The notes below the pieces were generated by a model that did no database searches, was not told the DNA's origin, and worked only from the letters and a program-made list of their open reading frames with translations. A stretch of DNA of 35,580 nucleotides from contig NZ_MAPV01000014.1 in NCBI RefSeq assembly GCF_001700505.1, positions 1 through 35,580 on the forward strand, given 5' to 3'. How positions within the stretch are numbered: position 1 is the stretch's first letter; each line of letters begins with the position of its first letter. The stretch is from Streptomyces mutomycini. GTDB taxonomy: Bacteria > Actinomycetota > Actinomycetes > Streptomycetales > Streptomycetaceae. Below, one piece after another: positions 8,192-16,919 of this stretch. The position numbers and the translations under genes are program-made.

Positions 8192-8959
8192 GTGGGGACC
8201 ACGCAGCTGGAATCGGTGCAGGAGCCCAAGTACTGGCACCTGAAGACCGTGCTCAGTGAGGCGCTCGACTCGGACTTCGCGGTGGGAGAGGTTCTGCCCA
8301 ACGAGCGGGACCTCGCGGCCCGCTTCGGTGTCGCCAGGGCGACGCTCCGTCAGGCGCTGGAGCAGCTCGAGCTCGAAGGCAGGCTGCAGCGCCGCCGGGG
8401 CGTGGGCACGACCGTCGCGCCGCCCCGGGTCGGAGTGGCCGTCGCCACCGCACAGCACGGCTGGGCGGGAGGCGACACCGACGAGGCATGGCAGCCCGTC
8501 GAGTGCACCACCACGACCGCTCCCGCCGCCGTCGCGGTCATGCTCGGCACGGACCCCGGAGAGCTCGTGCACGCGGTGCGCCGCATCCGTGTCGCCCACG
8601 GGCAGGCCGTGGCGGCGGAACTCCTGTACGTCCCGACGCCGTCGGTGCCCGAACTCTCCGCCATCGAAGCGCAGTCCGGACCTGTCCGGGCCCGAAGTGT
8701 CCTGAGGGAACTGCACCGCCTCGACCTCGACGGGCAGGACCGCTCGGTCGAACTGGGGTCGGCTCGCGCGGACGACGCGAAGGAGCTCGACCGGCTCCCG
8801 GGCGCCCCCGTTCTCGTGGTCACGACCCGGTACCTCGCCGACGCCGGCACGGCAGCTGTCTCCGTCGCCACCTACAGGGCCGACACCTGCCGGCTCACCT
8901 TCGGGGATTCGGGCGCTCTGGAGATAAGCCACGACGAGCAGGAGCGCAAGGCCTCCTGA
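8192..8959 (+). CDS. GntR family regulator, HutC/DasR type with UTRA domain
   Basis: A 255-residue regulator. The N-terminal winged helix (about residues 10-75; PNERDLAARFGVARATLRQALEQLELEG and the wing RRRGVGTTV) is typical GntR. The C-terminal part (about 95-245) is a UTRA effector domain, as in DasR, HutC and NagR, which bind amino-sugar phosphates or other small metabolites. GTG 8192 is preceded by GGAGGA at a good distance. The gene is monocistronic: a tandem repeat and a terminator follow. Its own promoter holds a palindrome of the DasR type, so autoregulation is likely. The effector and other targets are not indicated by neighbours. The ROK regulator gene lies convergent downstream, and ROK proteins also often sense sugars. 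Confidence 0.9.
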   Translation: MGTTQLESVQEPKYWHLKTVLSEALDSDFAVGEVLPNERDLAARFGVARATLRQALEQLELEGRLQRRRGVGTTVAPPRVGVAVATAQHGWAGGDTDEAWQPVECTTTTAPAAVAVMLGTDPGELVHAVRRIRVAHGQAVAAELLYVPTPSVPELSAIEAQSGPVRARSVLRELHRLDLDGQDRSVELGSARADDAKELDRLPGAPVLVVTTRYLADAGTAAVSVATYRADTCRLTFGDSGALEISHDEQERKAS

Positions 8960-8993
8960 CGAGCAGCGTTGGGGGCCTCCTGACACCTCTGGG

Positions 8994-9040
8994 GCCTCGG
9001 GGACCTCGTGACGCCTCGGGGACCTCGTGACGCCTCGGGG
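8994..9040. repeat. 19-bp tandem repeat, about 2.5 copies
   Basis: GCCTCGGGGACCTCGTGAC occurs at 8994-9012 and again at 9013-9031, followed by the partial copy GCCTCGGGG at 9032-9040. A looser related stretch (CTCCTGAC) occurs at the GntR stop codon and again at about 8976. It lies in the convergent intergenic region and has no evident coding role. Confidence 0.85.
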
Positions 9041-9131
9041 GAAGCAAGCTTTCCGTAACGGGGCCCACACCGCGTTCCTGCCACGGTGCCGTTGAGGGCC
9101 CGCCCGGGTGCGGCGCTCGGTTGCGTTCCGT

Positions 9132-9160
9132 ACGGCCCGTCGCCCTCAGCGGCGGGCCGT
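9132..9160. terminator. Long hairpin at the end of the ROK gene, probable bidirectional terminator
   Basis: ACGGCCCGTCGC (9132-9143) pairs with GCGGCGGGCCGT (9149-9160): 12 pairs including one G-U, loop CCTCA. The ROK stop codon (9146-9148) lies in the loop. It sits between two convergent genes and lacks a U-tract. Confidence 0.7.
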
Positions 9161-10303
9161 CATCGTGCCCTCCACGGCGAAGAGCTGCTCCTCCACGTGG
9201 TCGAGCGCCAGCCGCAGCGCACCGGTGGCGACGGCCGCCTCCCCTAGGAGCGACAGTGCGACCCGGGGCGGCCGCAGGCAGTAGCGGGCGAGCTCGTCAC
9301 GGAGCGGGTCGAGGACACCGTCCAGGCCTGCGGCCCACCCGCCGATGACCACGAGCTCCGGATCGAGCGCCAGCACCAGGGCCGCGACATCGTGCACCAG
9401 CCGCTGAATGAACCGTGCGACCGCGGCCCGGGCCTCGGCGTCGCCCTCCCTGGCCTTGGCAAAAACGGCCGCGACGGCCTGCTCGTCCAGCGGGACCAGC
9501 GGCGTGTCCGTCGTGGACAGCAGGTGTTCCGGCGTGACATCGCGGCCCAGCAGATGCAGGGCGCCGATCTCACCGGCCGCGCCGCCGAAGCCGCGGTGCA
9601 GCCGCCCGCCGATCAGTGCACCCGCGCCAGGGCTCAGGCCCGCCAGAACGAAGACGATGTCGTCGGACCCGGTCGCCGCTCCCTTCCAGTGTTCCGCCAC
9701 CGCGGCGGCGTTGGCGTCGTTCTCCACCAGGACCGGGCACCTGAACGAACGCCGCAGCCTCTCGCCGAGCGCGAGTCCGGTCCAGTCCGGCAGCGCCGTA
9801 CCCAGCCGCACCGTGCCGTCGGCCTCGACGATGCCCGGGCTGCCCACGCCCACCGCGCGCAAGCTGCTCCGCTGTACGCCGGTGCGACGCAGTACGTCGG
9901 CGATCATGCCTCTGACCTGGTCGAGCCTGTCATCCGCACACGCCGTCTCGGAGACGTCACGTGAGCCCGCGCCGACGATCCGGCCGTCCAGCCCGGACAG
10001 CAGTGCGGAGACCCGGTGCGGGCCGATCTCGACGCCCAGCAGGTGGCCGGCCTCGGCACGGAACCTGAACCGTCTGGCGGGACGACCCTGGCGTCGGGCT
10101 TCGCTCTCGTCGGGAAGCGCCTCGACCACGAGGCCCGCACCGAAGAGCCCCTCCACGACGCCTTCGACCGTAGGACGCGACAGACCTGTGATCCGGGTCA
10201 AGTCAGTGAGCGTGGGCGAATCCGCCCCGCGCAGGGCGTGCAGTACCACTGCGGAATTGATCCTCCGCAACAGGGACGGGTCCCCACCGGTCAGCTTGCC
10301 CAC
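9146..10303 (-). CDS. ROK family transcriptional regulator
   Basis: A 385-residue repressor-type ROK protein. An N-terminal winged helix is at about residues 10-75 (SPTLTDLTRITGLSRPTVEGVVEGL), followed by the ROK sugar-kinase-like fold with GVEIGPHRVSALLSGLDG, GVGSPGIV, ENDANAAAVAEHW and LSPGAGALIGG. ROK regulators bind sugars and control sugar uptake or use. The CxCGxxGC zinc motif that most ROK proteins have is absent, and the usual GEIGH is GEIGA here, so sugar phosphorylation is unlikely. GTG 10303 is chosen because GGGAGGA lies 6 bases upstream. It ends convergent to the GntR gene, inside the loop of a strong hairpin. Confidence 0.88.
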   Translation of the reverse strand: MGKLTGGDPSLLRRINSAVVLHALRGADSPTLTDLTRITGLSRPTVEGVVEGLFGAGLVVEALPDESEARRQGRPARRFRFRAEAGHLLGVEIGPHRVSALLSGLDGRIVGAGSRDVSETACADDRLDQVRGMIADVLRRTGVQRSSLRAVGVGSPGIVEADGTVRLGTALPDWTGLALGERLRRSFRCPVLVENDANAAAVAEHWKGAATGSDDIVFVLAGLSPGAGALIGGRLHRGFGGAAGEIGALHLLGRDVTPEHLLSTTDTPLVPLDEQAVAAVFAKAREGDAEARAAVARFIQRLVHDVAALVLALDPELVVIGGWAAGLDGVLDPLRDELARYCLRPPRVALSLLGEAAVATGALRLALDHVEEQLFAVEGTMTARR

Positions 10304-10419
10304 CGTGTGTCCTCCCAGGTCGTGCGCGTGTCTGCCGGATCGTACTCGCTGCCCCAGGCCTCGGCGACCGGCCCCCGGAGAGAGATGCCCGGAGCCGGCC
10401 GACGGCGCGGACAACGTCC

Positions 10420-11070
10420 TCAGCGCGGAGTCACGAAGCCGGACTCGTAGGCGGCGATCACCGCCTGGGTGCGGTCCCTGGCCCCCAACTTGGCAAGAAC
10501 AGCGCTGACATGTGTCTTCACCGTCTCCACGCCCACGATGAGTTCGCCGGCGATCTCCGCGTTGGACAGACCCTGTGCCATCAGGCGGAGCACCGCTGCC
10601 TCGCGGTCCGTGAGCGCCGCCCGGTCCATCGCGGCCCGCGCCTTGCTCGTGCCGTACTCGGCGGCGAGCTGCCGGACAGCAGCAGGGAAGAGCAGTGACT
10701 CGCCTTCCGCCACCAGGCGTACGGCGTGCACGATCTCCTCGGGCCGGGCCCGCTTGAGCAGAAACCCGTCGGCGCCCGCGCGCAGTGCCTCGTACACGTA
10801 CTCGTCGTTCTCGAACGTGGTCACCACAAGGATCTTCGGCGGATCGGCGACGGTTCGCAGCACGGCCCGTGTCGCCTCGATGCCGTCCATCAGCGGCATA
10901 CGTACGTCCATGGCCACCACGTCGGGCCTGAGGCGGCTCACCAGAGGAATCACCGCAGCACCATCGGCGGCCTCACCCACCACTTCGATGTCGGGCTGTG
11001 CTTCCAGAACCGCGCGCAGTCCCGCGCGCACCAGGGGCTCGTCGTCGACCAGAAGAACGGTTACCGGCAT
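10420..11070 (-). CDS. NarL/LuxR-type response regulator
   Basis: A 216-residue two-component response regulator. The receiver domain is at about residues 3-120 with the acidic pair DD at 9-10, phospho-acceptor D55 in VVAMDVRMP, and the conserved lysine in FLLKRARP. A LuxR-type helix-turn-helix is at about 150-210 (ALTDREAAVLRLMAQGLSNAEIAGEL and VETVKTHVSAVLAKLGARDR). Phosphorylation by the partner kinase should allow DNA binding as a dimer. ATG 11070 follows the kinase stop codon by 4 bases, so the two are translated from one mRNA. The most likely target is the divergent ABC exporter beyond the kinase gene, as in other two-component/ABC-2 modules; this is inferred. Confidence 0.93.
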   Translation of the reverse strand: MPVTVLLVDDEPLVRAGLRAVLEAQPDIEVVGEAADGAAVIPLVSRLRPDVVAMDVRMPLMDGIEATRAVLRTVADPPKILVVTTFENDEYVYEALRAGADGFLLKRARPEEIVHAVRLVAEGESLLFPAAVRQLAAEYGTSKARAAMDRAALTDREAAVLRLMAQGLSNAEIAGELIVGVETVKTHVSAVLAKLGARDRTQAVIAAYESGFVTPR

Positions 11071-11074
11071 CCGG

Positions 11075-12244
11075 TCAGCGTATGCGGTCCAGCGGAAGGG
11101 TCGCGTGCACCCTCCATTCCCCCTCGCACGGGCCGGTGCCGGCCTTGCCGCCCAACAGGGCGGCCCGCTCCCGAATACCCCTGAGCCCGCTGCCGCCACC
11201 CCGGCCATGCGGCGACCCTGCGAGGGGGTTGGCCACCTCCAGCTCCAGCCTTTCCTTCGTCACAGCGATCCTCACCCGTACGGGAACGGCGCCGGCGTGA
11301 CGCAGCACATTGGTGAGTGACTCCTGCAGAATCCGGTAGCCCTCGCGGGACACCGGGCCGGGCACGAGCTCGAGCGGGCCGGTCACCTCCGTGTCGATCT
11401 TCACCCCGGATGCGCGGGCCGACTCCAGCAGGCGGTCGGCCTCGGTCAGGGTGGGACGCCCGCTGACGGTAACGCCGGACTCGCGCAACACCCCCAGGAC
11501 GCGCTCCAGATCGTCCAGTGCGTTTCGCCCCGTCTCCTCGATGGCGGCGAGTGCCCGCGCGGTGAACTCCGGGCTTCCCGCTGTCCTGGCAGCTCCTGCC
11601 TGTACCACCGCGACCGTCAGCGCGTGTCCGATCGAATCATGAAGCTCGCGCGCTATCCGGTTACGCTCCAGCAACTGTTCGGTGCGCTCCTCCAACGCGG
11701 TCATCCGCTCGGCCGGTGATGGTCCCAGCAGCCCGCGGGCCGCTGCCGTAACCACTTCACCGCAGAGGACGACCAGCCCGAGAAGGATCAGGATCGGCAC
11801 GGGAGCGAGCAGGGCGCACCACCAGCCGGGCTGGACACCCCGTCCCAGCCAGTTGTCGCTCGGGCCCGTTCCGAACGAACCTCGCACGAGATCGACCGCC
11901 GTCGCCGGCAGCCAGACCGTCGCGAAGCACGTCACTGTCGCGAGGACCAGCCGCACCTCCAGCCAGGCAACGGTGCGGCATCGGTCGCTCCAAGTCGTGG
12001 CAGGCCCGGCTGAGATCGGGGCGCCGGGTCCCTTCTGGGCGGGCTTGAGGAGCAGTTGGGCCTGGAGCCCTTCGGCAAGCCGCATCGCAGGAAGCAGCCC
12101 GACAGGTATCGCGAAGAGGAACAACATCCACGGCTTGCCAGGGGAGATGAAGAGCCACACGCTGCCCACTGCGACAGGAATGAGAAGGTGCAGCCATCGA
12201 CTGTACGTGGCCGGCCTGGCCAGCCTTGCGAAGATGCGGCGCAT
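11075..12244 (-). CDS. Sensor histidine kinase, HisKA_3 type
   Basis: A 389-residue membrane kinase. Hydrophobic segments lie at about residues 17-34, 38-55, 96-118 and 143-167. A coiled linker follows, then the dimerisation/phospho-acceptor segment RIARELHDSIGHALT with H202. The HATPase domain includes the N-box (YRILQESLTNVLRHAG) and the G-box (GSGLRGIRERAALLGG). There is no large extracytoplasmic sensing domain, so it probably senses within or at the membrane, like kinases tied to ABC exporters that detect envelope stress or antibiotics. ATG 12244 opens just before the first membrane helix. It is divergent from the ABC transporter genes with a 106-base gap. Confidence 0.92.
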   Translation of the reverse strand: MRRIFARLARPATYSRWLHLLIPVAVGSVWLFISPGKPWMLFLFAIPVGLLPAMRLAEGLQAQLLLKPAQKGPGAPISAGPATTWSDRCRTVAWLEVRLVLATVTCFATVWLPATAVDLVRGSFGTGPSDNWLGRGVQPGWWCALLAPVPILILLGLVVLCGEVVTAAARGLLGPSPAERMTALEERTEQLLERNRIARELHDSIGHALTVAVVQAGAARTAGSPEFTARALAAIEETGRNALDDLERVLGVLRESGVTVSGRPTLTEADRLLESARASGVKIDTEVTGPLELVPGPVSREGYRILQESLTNVLRHAGAVPVRVRIAVTKERLELEVANPLAGSPHGRGGGSGLRGIRERAALLGGKAGTGPCEGEWRVHATLPLDRIR

Positions 12245-12350
12245 GCCGCAATCGTGCCAGGGCGGCCCGGGGACGGCTCCCCCGGGAGAGGGAGACAGTC
12301 CACCCCGGCGGGGGAGGCCGCGAACCGGGGCCGAGGGCCACGCTGAGGTC

Positions 12351-13286
12351 ATGACCAGCATCGACGTCCATGAGCTCACCAAGGACTACGGAACCAAACG
12401 CGCCGTGGACCACCTCACGTTCAGCGTGCGCCCTGGCCGGGTGACCGGCTTCCTCGGGCCCAACGGCGCGGGCAAGTCCACCACCATGCGCCTGGTTCTA
12501 GGTCTGGACCGGGCGACCGGCGGTTCTGCCACGATCGGTGGACGGCCCTACACCTCACTGGGCAATCCGCTGCGCCGGGTCGGCGCGCTGCTCGACGCCC
12601 AGGCGGCACATGGGTCGCGAACCGCACGCAACCACTTGCTGACGCTGGCCGCCAGCAACGGCATAGCGGCCGGCAGGGTCGAAGAGGTGCTAGTGGAAGC
12701 CGGTCTCGGTTCTGTCGGGGGCCGGAGGATCAAGACGTTCTCGCTCGGGATGCGGCAGCGACTCGGTATCGCCGCGGCGCTTATCGGCGATCCGGAGGTG
12801 GTGATGCTGGACGAACCGTCGAACGGACTGGATCCGGAGGGCATCATCTGGATCCGAGAGCTGGTGCGGAAGCTGGCCGGTGAGGGCCGTACGGTGCTGG
12901 TCTCCAGCCACCTGATGAACGAGACCTCCTCGTTCGCCGACCACCTGGTCGTCCTCGGCAAGGGAAGACTCCTTGTCGACATGCCGATGCGGGATTTCCT
13001 CGAGTCCCGGAGCCGGCCGGGCGTGCGGCTCCGCACTACGGAGCCCACGCGACTGCGCGATGCGCTGCTCCGCAAGGGGTATGAGCCGGCACAGGGCGAC
13101 GACGGGTGCTGGGCGGTCGCCGGAGCCTCTGCGGAGGAGATCGGTGTCCTGGCCGCGATCGAAGGCATCCCACTTCTCGAACTCATGGCTGAGCAGGCCA
13201 CGCTGGAAGAGGCATACCTCGATCTCACATCGACCGAGACGGAATTCGCCGCAACCAAGTTCCCCCTCGCCGACCAGGAGGCCTGA
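12351..13286 (+). CDS. ABC transporter ATP-binding protein (drug-export/DrrA type)
   Basis: A 311-residue ATPase subunit. Walker A GPNGAGKST is at 36-44, the signature SLGMRQ at 131-136, Walker B VVMLDEP at about 150-156, and the switch histidine is in VSSHLMNE. The C-terminal third (about 215-300) is the extension seen in DrrA/CcmA-like exporters. It powers export with the permease that follows 5 bases later. ATG 12351 is preceded by GAGG at short distance. Codon use is slightly less GC-rich than that of the neighbours, and the same is true of the permease. The substrate is unknown; the adjacent two-component system suggests an envelope-active compound. Confidence 0.93.
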   Translation: MTSIDVHELTKDYGTKRAVDHLTFSVRPGRVTGFLGPNGAGKSTTMRLVLGLDRATGGSATIGGRPYTSLGNPLRRVGALLDAQAAHGSRTARNHLLTLAASNGIAAGRVEEVLVEAGLGSVGGRRIKTFSLGMRQRLGIAAALIGDPEVVMLDEPSNGLDPEGIIWIRELVRKLAGEGRTVLVSSHLMNETSSFADHLVVLGKGRLLVDMPMRDFLESRSRPGVRLRTTEPTRLRDALLRKGYEPAQGDDGCWAVAGASAEEIGVLAAIEGIPLLELMAEQATLEEAYLDLTSTETEFAATKFPLADQEA

Positions 13287-13291
13287 CGAGC

Positions 13292-14035
13292 ATGACCATG
13301 TCGACGACGGCGGTACTGCACTCCGAGTGGATTAAGATCAAATCGGTGCGGTCCGTTTCAGGTTCCCTCATAGCGGTTTTCGCCGCCACCCTCTTCGTGA
13401 CTGTATTCGCCTCTTCAACCGTCGGGCAGGCGGAGGCGGACAACCCGGGGAACGACCCCCTCTTCTCTGCCTTCTACGCGCTGAACTTCGGTCAGATCGC
13501 GGCCATCAGCTTCGGTGCGACCGCTCTGTCGTCCGAGTTTCTGAACGGAGCCCTGCGGACATCGCTCACGGCCGTACCCAGCCGCAGCCTCTTCTACGTC
13601 GCGAAGATGGCGGTGGTCGGTGGCCTCGCCCTGGTCGTAGGCCTGATCACCAGCTTCGCCACATTTCTGGTGGGACAGCTCTTCATGGGTGAGTACGCGA
13701 TCCGCCTCGAGGAACCGGGCGCTCTGCGCGCCGCATTCGGCGGTGGCGTCTACCTGGCTCTGATGGCTCTGTTCGCAGCGGGCCTCACGGCGGTACTGCG
13801 CAGTGCGCTTGCAGTGCTCAGCCTGCTCATCCCCTTCATACTGATCGTCTCCTTCGTGGTCGGGGGCGTAGCGGGTGGCGTCGCCCAGTATTTCCCCGAC
13901 CAGGCCGGGCAGTTGGTGCTCCACGCGCATCAAGAGGGCGGTCTCGGACCGTGGACGGGGCTGGGCGTCACCGCAGGGTGGGCGGGTGTCGCCCTGGTCG
14001 CAGGCTGGTGGACCCTGCGGAAACGGGACGCCTGA
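13292..14035 (+). CDS. ABC-2 type permease
   Basis: A 247-residue membrane protein with six predicted helices in the ABC-2 pattern: one near residues 25-45, a pair at about 65-85 and 105-130, then about 150-170, 175-200 and 220-240. It begins with the typical amphipathic SEWIKIKSVRS region. It forms the membrane channel for the ATPase encoded immediately upstream. GGAGG lies about 10 bases upstream of ATG 13292; a second ATG at 13298 is also possible. The gene ends the operon. Confidence 0.9.
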   Translation: MTMSTTAVLHSEWIKIKSVRSVSGSLIAVFAATLFVTVFASSTVGQAEADNPGNDPLFSAFYALNFGQIAAISFGATALSSEFLNGALRTSLTAVPSRSLFYVAKMAVVGGLALVVGLITSFATFLVGQLFMGEYAIRLEEPGALRAAFGGGVYLALMALFAAGLTAVLRSALAVLSLLIPFILIVSFVVGGVAGGVAQYFPDQAGQLVLHAHQEGGLGPWTGLGVTAGWAGVALVAGWWTLRKRDA

Positions 14036-14181
14036 GCCGCGACGGCGAGTGGGCGTGACTTGCGCGCTCGCAGGTCGTCTTGCCGGCTTCCGGGACCTTG
14101 CAGGAGGCTTTCGGGAGCTTGTGGGAGCAGCGGACTGCCTGGTGGGGGCCATGTGTCAGTGCGGGGCGGTTTACTGACGGT

Positions 14182-14619
14182 ATGACCACCGCACATCACC
14201 TCCGCCTCATTGACGGGATGCGCACCAAGGACTTCCCCCCGGAACGCGTTTCGTCGGGCTCGGGAGTCAGCGGACCCGGCTACCACACGGAGCTCCTCAT
14301 CGGCGAGGACGGCCACGAGGAGGGAGACGGGGCAGATAGCACAGAACACCGGGTGCAGTGCCTGGCCGAACACGATGCGCTGCTCACCCTGCTGACGCTG
14401 CGCTGGGGCGAGCCAGATGTCATCAGCTTGTGGAGCGCACAGGAACGGATGGCGGCGGGGGAGGTGATAGCCGAGCCCTGGGCCGAACCAGTCGCGAGTT
14501 GCGAGTACCTCCAGTTGTGGCGGACGCAAGGCCGATGGGTGGCCGTTGTGCTCTACCAGGAGGACGACGGACCGGGCTGCGAGTTGGGGGTACTGGTCAC
14601 CGCCATCGACCCACCCTGA
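14182..14619 (+). CDS. Small conserved-looking protein of unknown function
   Basis: A 145-residue soluble, acidic protein that I do not recognise. Third codon positions are strongly G/C, which supports a real gene. It opens MTTAHHLRLIDGMRTKDFPPE, has no signal peptide or membrane segment, and contains a mixed helix/strand pattern with conserved-looking tryptophans near the end (LQLWRTQGRWVAVVLYQED). The ATG at 14182 is preferred over the longer frame from 14080 because the upstream part has poor codon bias. It follows the ABC permease by 146 bases and is convergent with the glycosylase gene. Confidence 0.7.
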   Translation: MTTAHHLRLIDGMRTKDFPPERVSSGSGVSGPGYHTELLIGEDGHEEGDGADSTEHRVQCLAEHDALLTLLTLRWGEPDVISLWSAQERMAAGEVIAEPWAEPVASCEYLQLWRTQGRWVAVVLYQEDDGPGCELGVLVTAIDPP

Positions 14620-14721
14620 GCGATGAGATGTCCAGCCCCTGGGTATCCGACCCGCAGCATTTCTGTGGCAGTTCCCGTGCGGTCCTGCGGCACTTCCTGC
14701 CCGAGCCGGGAGGCGAGGACC

Positions 14722-15270
14722 TCAGCCGGCGGCGTCCCAGCCGGCCGTCCGCGCCAGGCGGGCGTACTCCTCCGCCATGGTGCGCACGGTCCAGTGCGCG
14801 TTCAGCCCACTCGGATTGGGCAGCGCCCAGACACGAGCGCCGCCGACGGTCCGCTCCTGAGGGCCGATCCGCGCACGGCGATCGCCGAAGGCCGTGCGAT
14901 AAGCGGTGACACCGACCACCGCGAGCCACAGCGGGCGCAGCTTCTCCACCTTGGCCGAGAGCACCCTTCCGCCTTCACGGAACTCTTCCGGGCCGAGTTC
15001 GTCCGCCCGTGCCGTTGCCCTGGCCACCACATTGGTGATCCCCAGTCCGAATCCCAGAAGTTGTTCCTGTTCGGACGGTTTCAGCTGCCTGGGCGTGAAG
15101 CCCGACAGATGCAGTACCGGCCAGAACCGATTCCCCGGATGGGCGAAATGGTGTCCCGTGGTGGCAGTCATGATGCTCGGGTTGATTCCGCAGAACAGCA
15201 CACGCAGACCGCCCGCGACCACGTCGGGTACGACGCGATCGCGGGCGGCCTGAAGCTCCTCGGGTGTCAT
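14722..15270 (-). CDS. mug: G/U(T) mismatch-specific uracil-DNA glycosylase
   Basis: A 182-residue Mug/TDG-family enzyme. The catalytic motif region reads FCGINPSIMTATTGHHFAHP followed by GNRFW, closely matching E. coli Mug, with the catalytic asparagine in GINP. The second motif, ALPNPSGLNAH, inserts into DNA at the mismatch. The enzyme removes uracil or thymine opposite guanine, which matters in a high-GC genome prone to cytosine deamination. The start at 15270 gives the family length; longer frames add low-complexity residues. The purB stop codon lies 20 bases upstream on the same strand, so the gene may be cotranscribed with purB. Confidence 0.92.
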   Translation of the reverse strand: MTPEELQAARDRVVPDVVAGGLRVLFCGINPSIMTATTGHHFAHPGNRFWPVLHLSGFTPRQLKPSEQEQLLGFGLGITNVVARATARADELGPEEFREGGRVLSAKVEKLRPLWLAVVGVTAYRTAFGDRRARIGPQERTVGGARVWALPNPSGLNAHWTVRTMAEEYARLARTAGWDAAG

Positions 15271-15289
15271 CCGGCAGCGGTGGCGGTCG

Positions 15290-16732
15290 TCAGAGGATGG
15301 AGCCGGGGGCGTATGCGGCAGCCTGTGGGTGCTGTTTGGCGATCTGCTCGATGCTGGAGACCAGCGACGCGACCTGGTCGCCCGCCGCACCGGTGAACGA
15401 GAGCTTGTCGGCCATCAGGGCATCGAGCTCCCCGCGGTCGAGCGGGATCCGCTCGTCGGCGGCCAGCTTGCCCAGCAGTTCGTTGCGCTCCGCGCCCTGC
15501 TCCCGCATGGCGAGCGCCGAGGCGACCGCGTTCTCCTTGATTGCCTCGTGCGCGACCTCGCGGCCGACTCCGGCCCGCACCGCGCCCATCAGCACCTTGG
15601 TCGTGGCGAGGAAGGGGAGGTAGCGGTCCAGCTCACGCGCCACGACCGCGGGGAACGCACCGAACTCGTCGAGGACGGTGAGGAAGGTCTCCAGCAGGCC
15701 GTCGAATGCGAAGAAGGCGTCCGGCAGCGCGACCCGTCGGACCACGGAGCAGGACACGTCGCCCTCGTTCCACTGGTCGCCGGCCAGCTCGCCCGTCATC
15801 GACGCGTAGCCGCGCAGGATCACCATCAAGCCATTGACGCGCTCACAGGAGCGGGTGTTCATCTTGTGCGGCATCGCCGACGAGCCGACCTGGCCGGGCT
15901 TGAAGCCCTCAGTCACCAGCTCATGCCCGGCCATAAGCCGGATGGTCTTGGCGACCGACGAGGGGGCGGCGGCCAGCTGGACCAGTGCCGTCACCACGTC
16001 GTAGTCGAGGGAACGGGGGTACACCTGGCCGACGGAGGTGAAGGCGTGCGCGAAGCCGAGGTGCCCGGCGATGCGCTGCTCCAGATCGGCGAGCTTGCCC
16101 GCGTCGCCGCCGAGCAGGTCCAGCATGTCCTGTGCCGTACCGACGGGCCCCTTGATGCCGCGCAGAGGATAACGGCCCAGCAGGTCTTCCAGCCGGCCGT
16201 AGGCCACGAGCAGCTCGTCCGCGGCGGTGGCGAAGCGCTTGCCGAGGGTCGTCGCCTGCGCGGCGACGTTGTGCGAACGGCCTGCCATGACCAGCTCGCT
16301 GTACTCGGCCGCGAGCTTGCCCAGCCGTGCCAGGACCGCCACCGTGCGGTCGCGCATCAGCTCGAGCGAGAGCCGGATCTGGAGCTGCTCGACATTCTCG
16401 GTGAGGTCCCGGGAGGTCATCCCCTTGTGGACCTGCTCATGCCCGGCGAGAGCGTTGAACTCCTCGATGCGGGCCTTCACGTCGTGCCGGGTGACCTTCT
16501 CGCGCTCGGCGATCGAGGCCAGGTCGACCTGGTCGATCACCCGCTCGTAGTCGGCCAGAGCGGCGTCGGGTACCTCGATCCCGAGGTCCTTCTGAGCGCG
16601 CAGCACCGCCAGCCACAGCTGACGTTCCAGCTTCACCTTCTGCTCGGGGGACCAGAGGACGGCCAGCTCCGTAGAGGCATAGCGGCCGGCCAGGACATTG
16701 GGGATGCGAGGCTTCGCAGACACAGCAGTCAC
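15290..16732 (-). CDS. purB: Adenylosuccinate lyase
   Basis: A 480-residue member of the fumarase/aspartase superfamily. The signature loop SSAMPHKMN is at 284-292 with the catalytic serine, and the TSRDLTENVEQ and GRSHNVAAQATTLGKR motifs are typical of PurB. It performs two steps of purine synthesis, converting SAICAR to AICAR and adenylosuccinate to AMP, both with release of fumarate. The GTG at 16730-16732 is preferred because it gives the family length and lies 8 bases after a TAGAAT -10 element; there is no clear SD. The Mug glycosylase follows after a short gap. Confidence 0.95.
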   Translation of the reverse strand: MTAVSAKPRIPNVLAGRYASTELAVLWSPEQKVKLERQLWLAVLRAQKDLGIEVPDAALADYERVIDQVDLASIAEREKVTRHDVKARIEEFNALAGHEQVHKGMTSRDLTENVEQLQIRLSLELMRDRTVAVLARLGKLAAEYSELVMAGRSHNVAAQATTLGKRFATAADELLVAYGRLEDLLGRYPLRGIKGPVGTAQDMLDLLGGDAGKLADLEQRIAGHLGFAHAFTSVGQVYPRSLDYDVVTALVQLAAAPSSVAKTIRLMAGHELVTEGFKPGQVGSSAMPHKMNTRSCERVNGLMVILRGYASMTGELAGDQWNEGDVSCSVVRRVALPDAFFAFDGLLETFLTVLDEFGAFPAVVARELDRYLPFLATTKVLMGAVRAGVGREVAHEAIKENAVASALAMREQGAERNELLGKLAADERIPLDRGELDALMADKLSFTGAAGDQVASLVSSIEQIAKQHPQAAAYAPGSIL

Positions 16733-16740
16733 GTGTCCCG

Positions 16741-16797
16741 ATTCTACTGGCGGTTTCTGCAGGTCCGCGCCGCGGGCTGATTTGTGGTTTCCCACAA
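16741..16797 (-). promoter_or_regulatory. purB promoter region: -10 element and upstream hairpin
   Basis: TAGAAT at 16746-16741 (minus) fits TAnnnT and ends 8 bases before the GTG start, so purB mRNA may be leaderless. Upstream, TTGTGG-TTTC-CCACAA at 16782-16797 is a perfect 6-bp inverted repeat, about 35 bases before the -10, a possible operator. No good -35 was seen. Confidence 0.45.
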
Positions 16798-16919
16798 GGG
16801 TCTCACCTCATGGCCCCTCACGGTCCTGGCGCGGCTTCCGAGCGGGACCCCGAGTCCCGCAGGACCGCGTGAACATCCTCCGAGGTGCGCCAGCCCACCA
16901 GCCGGCCGCCGTGAAGCGG

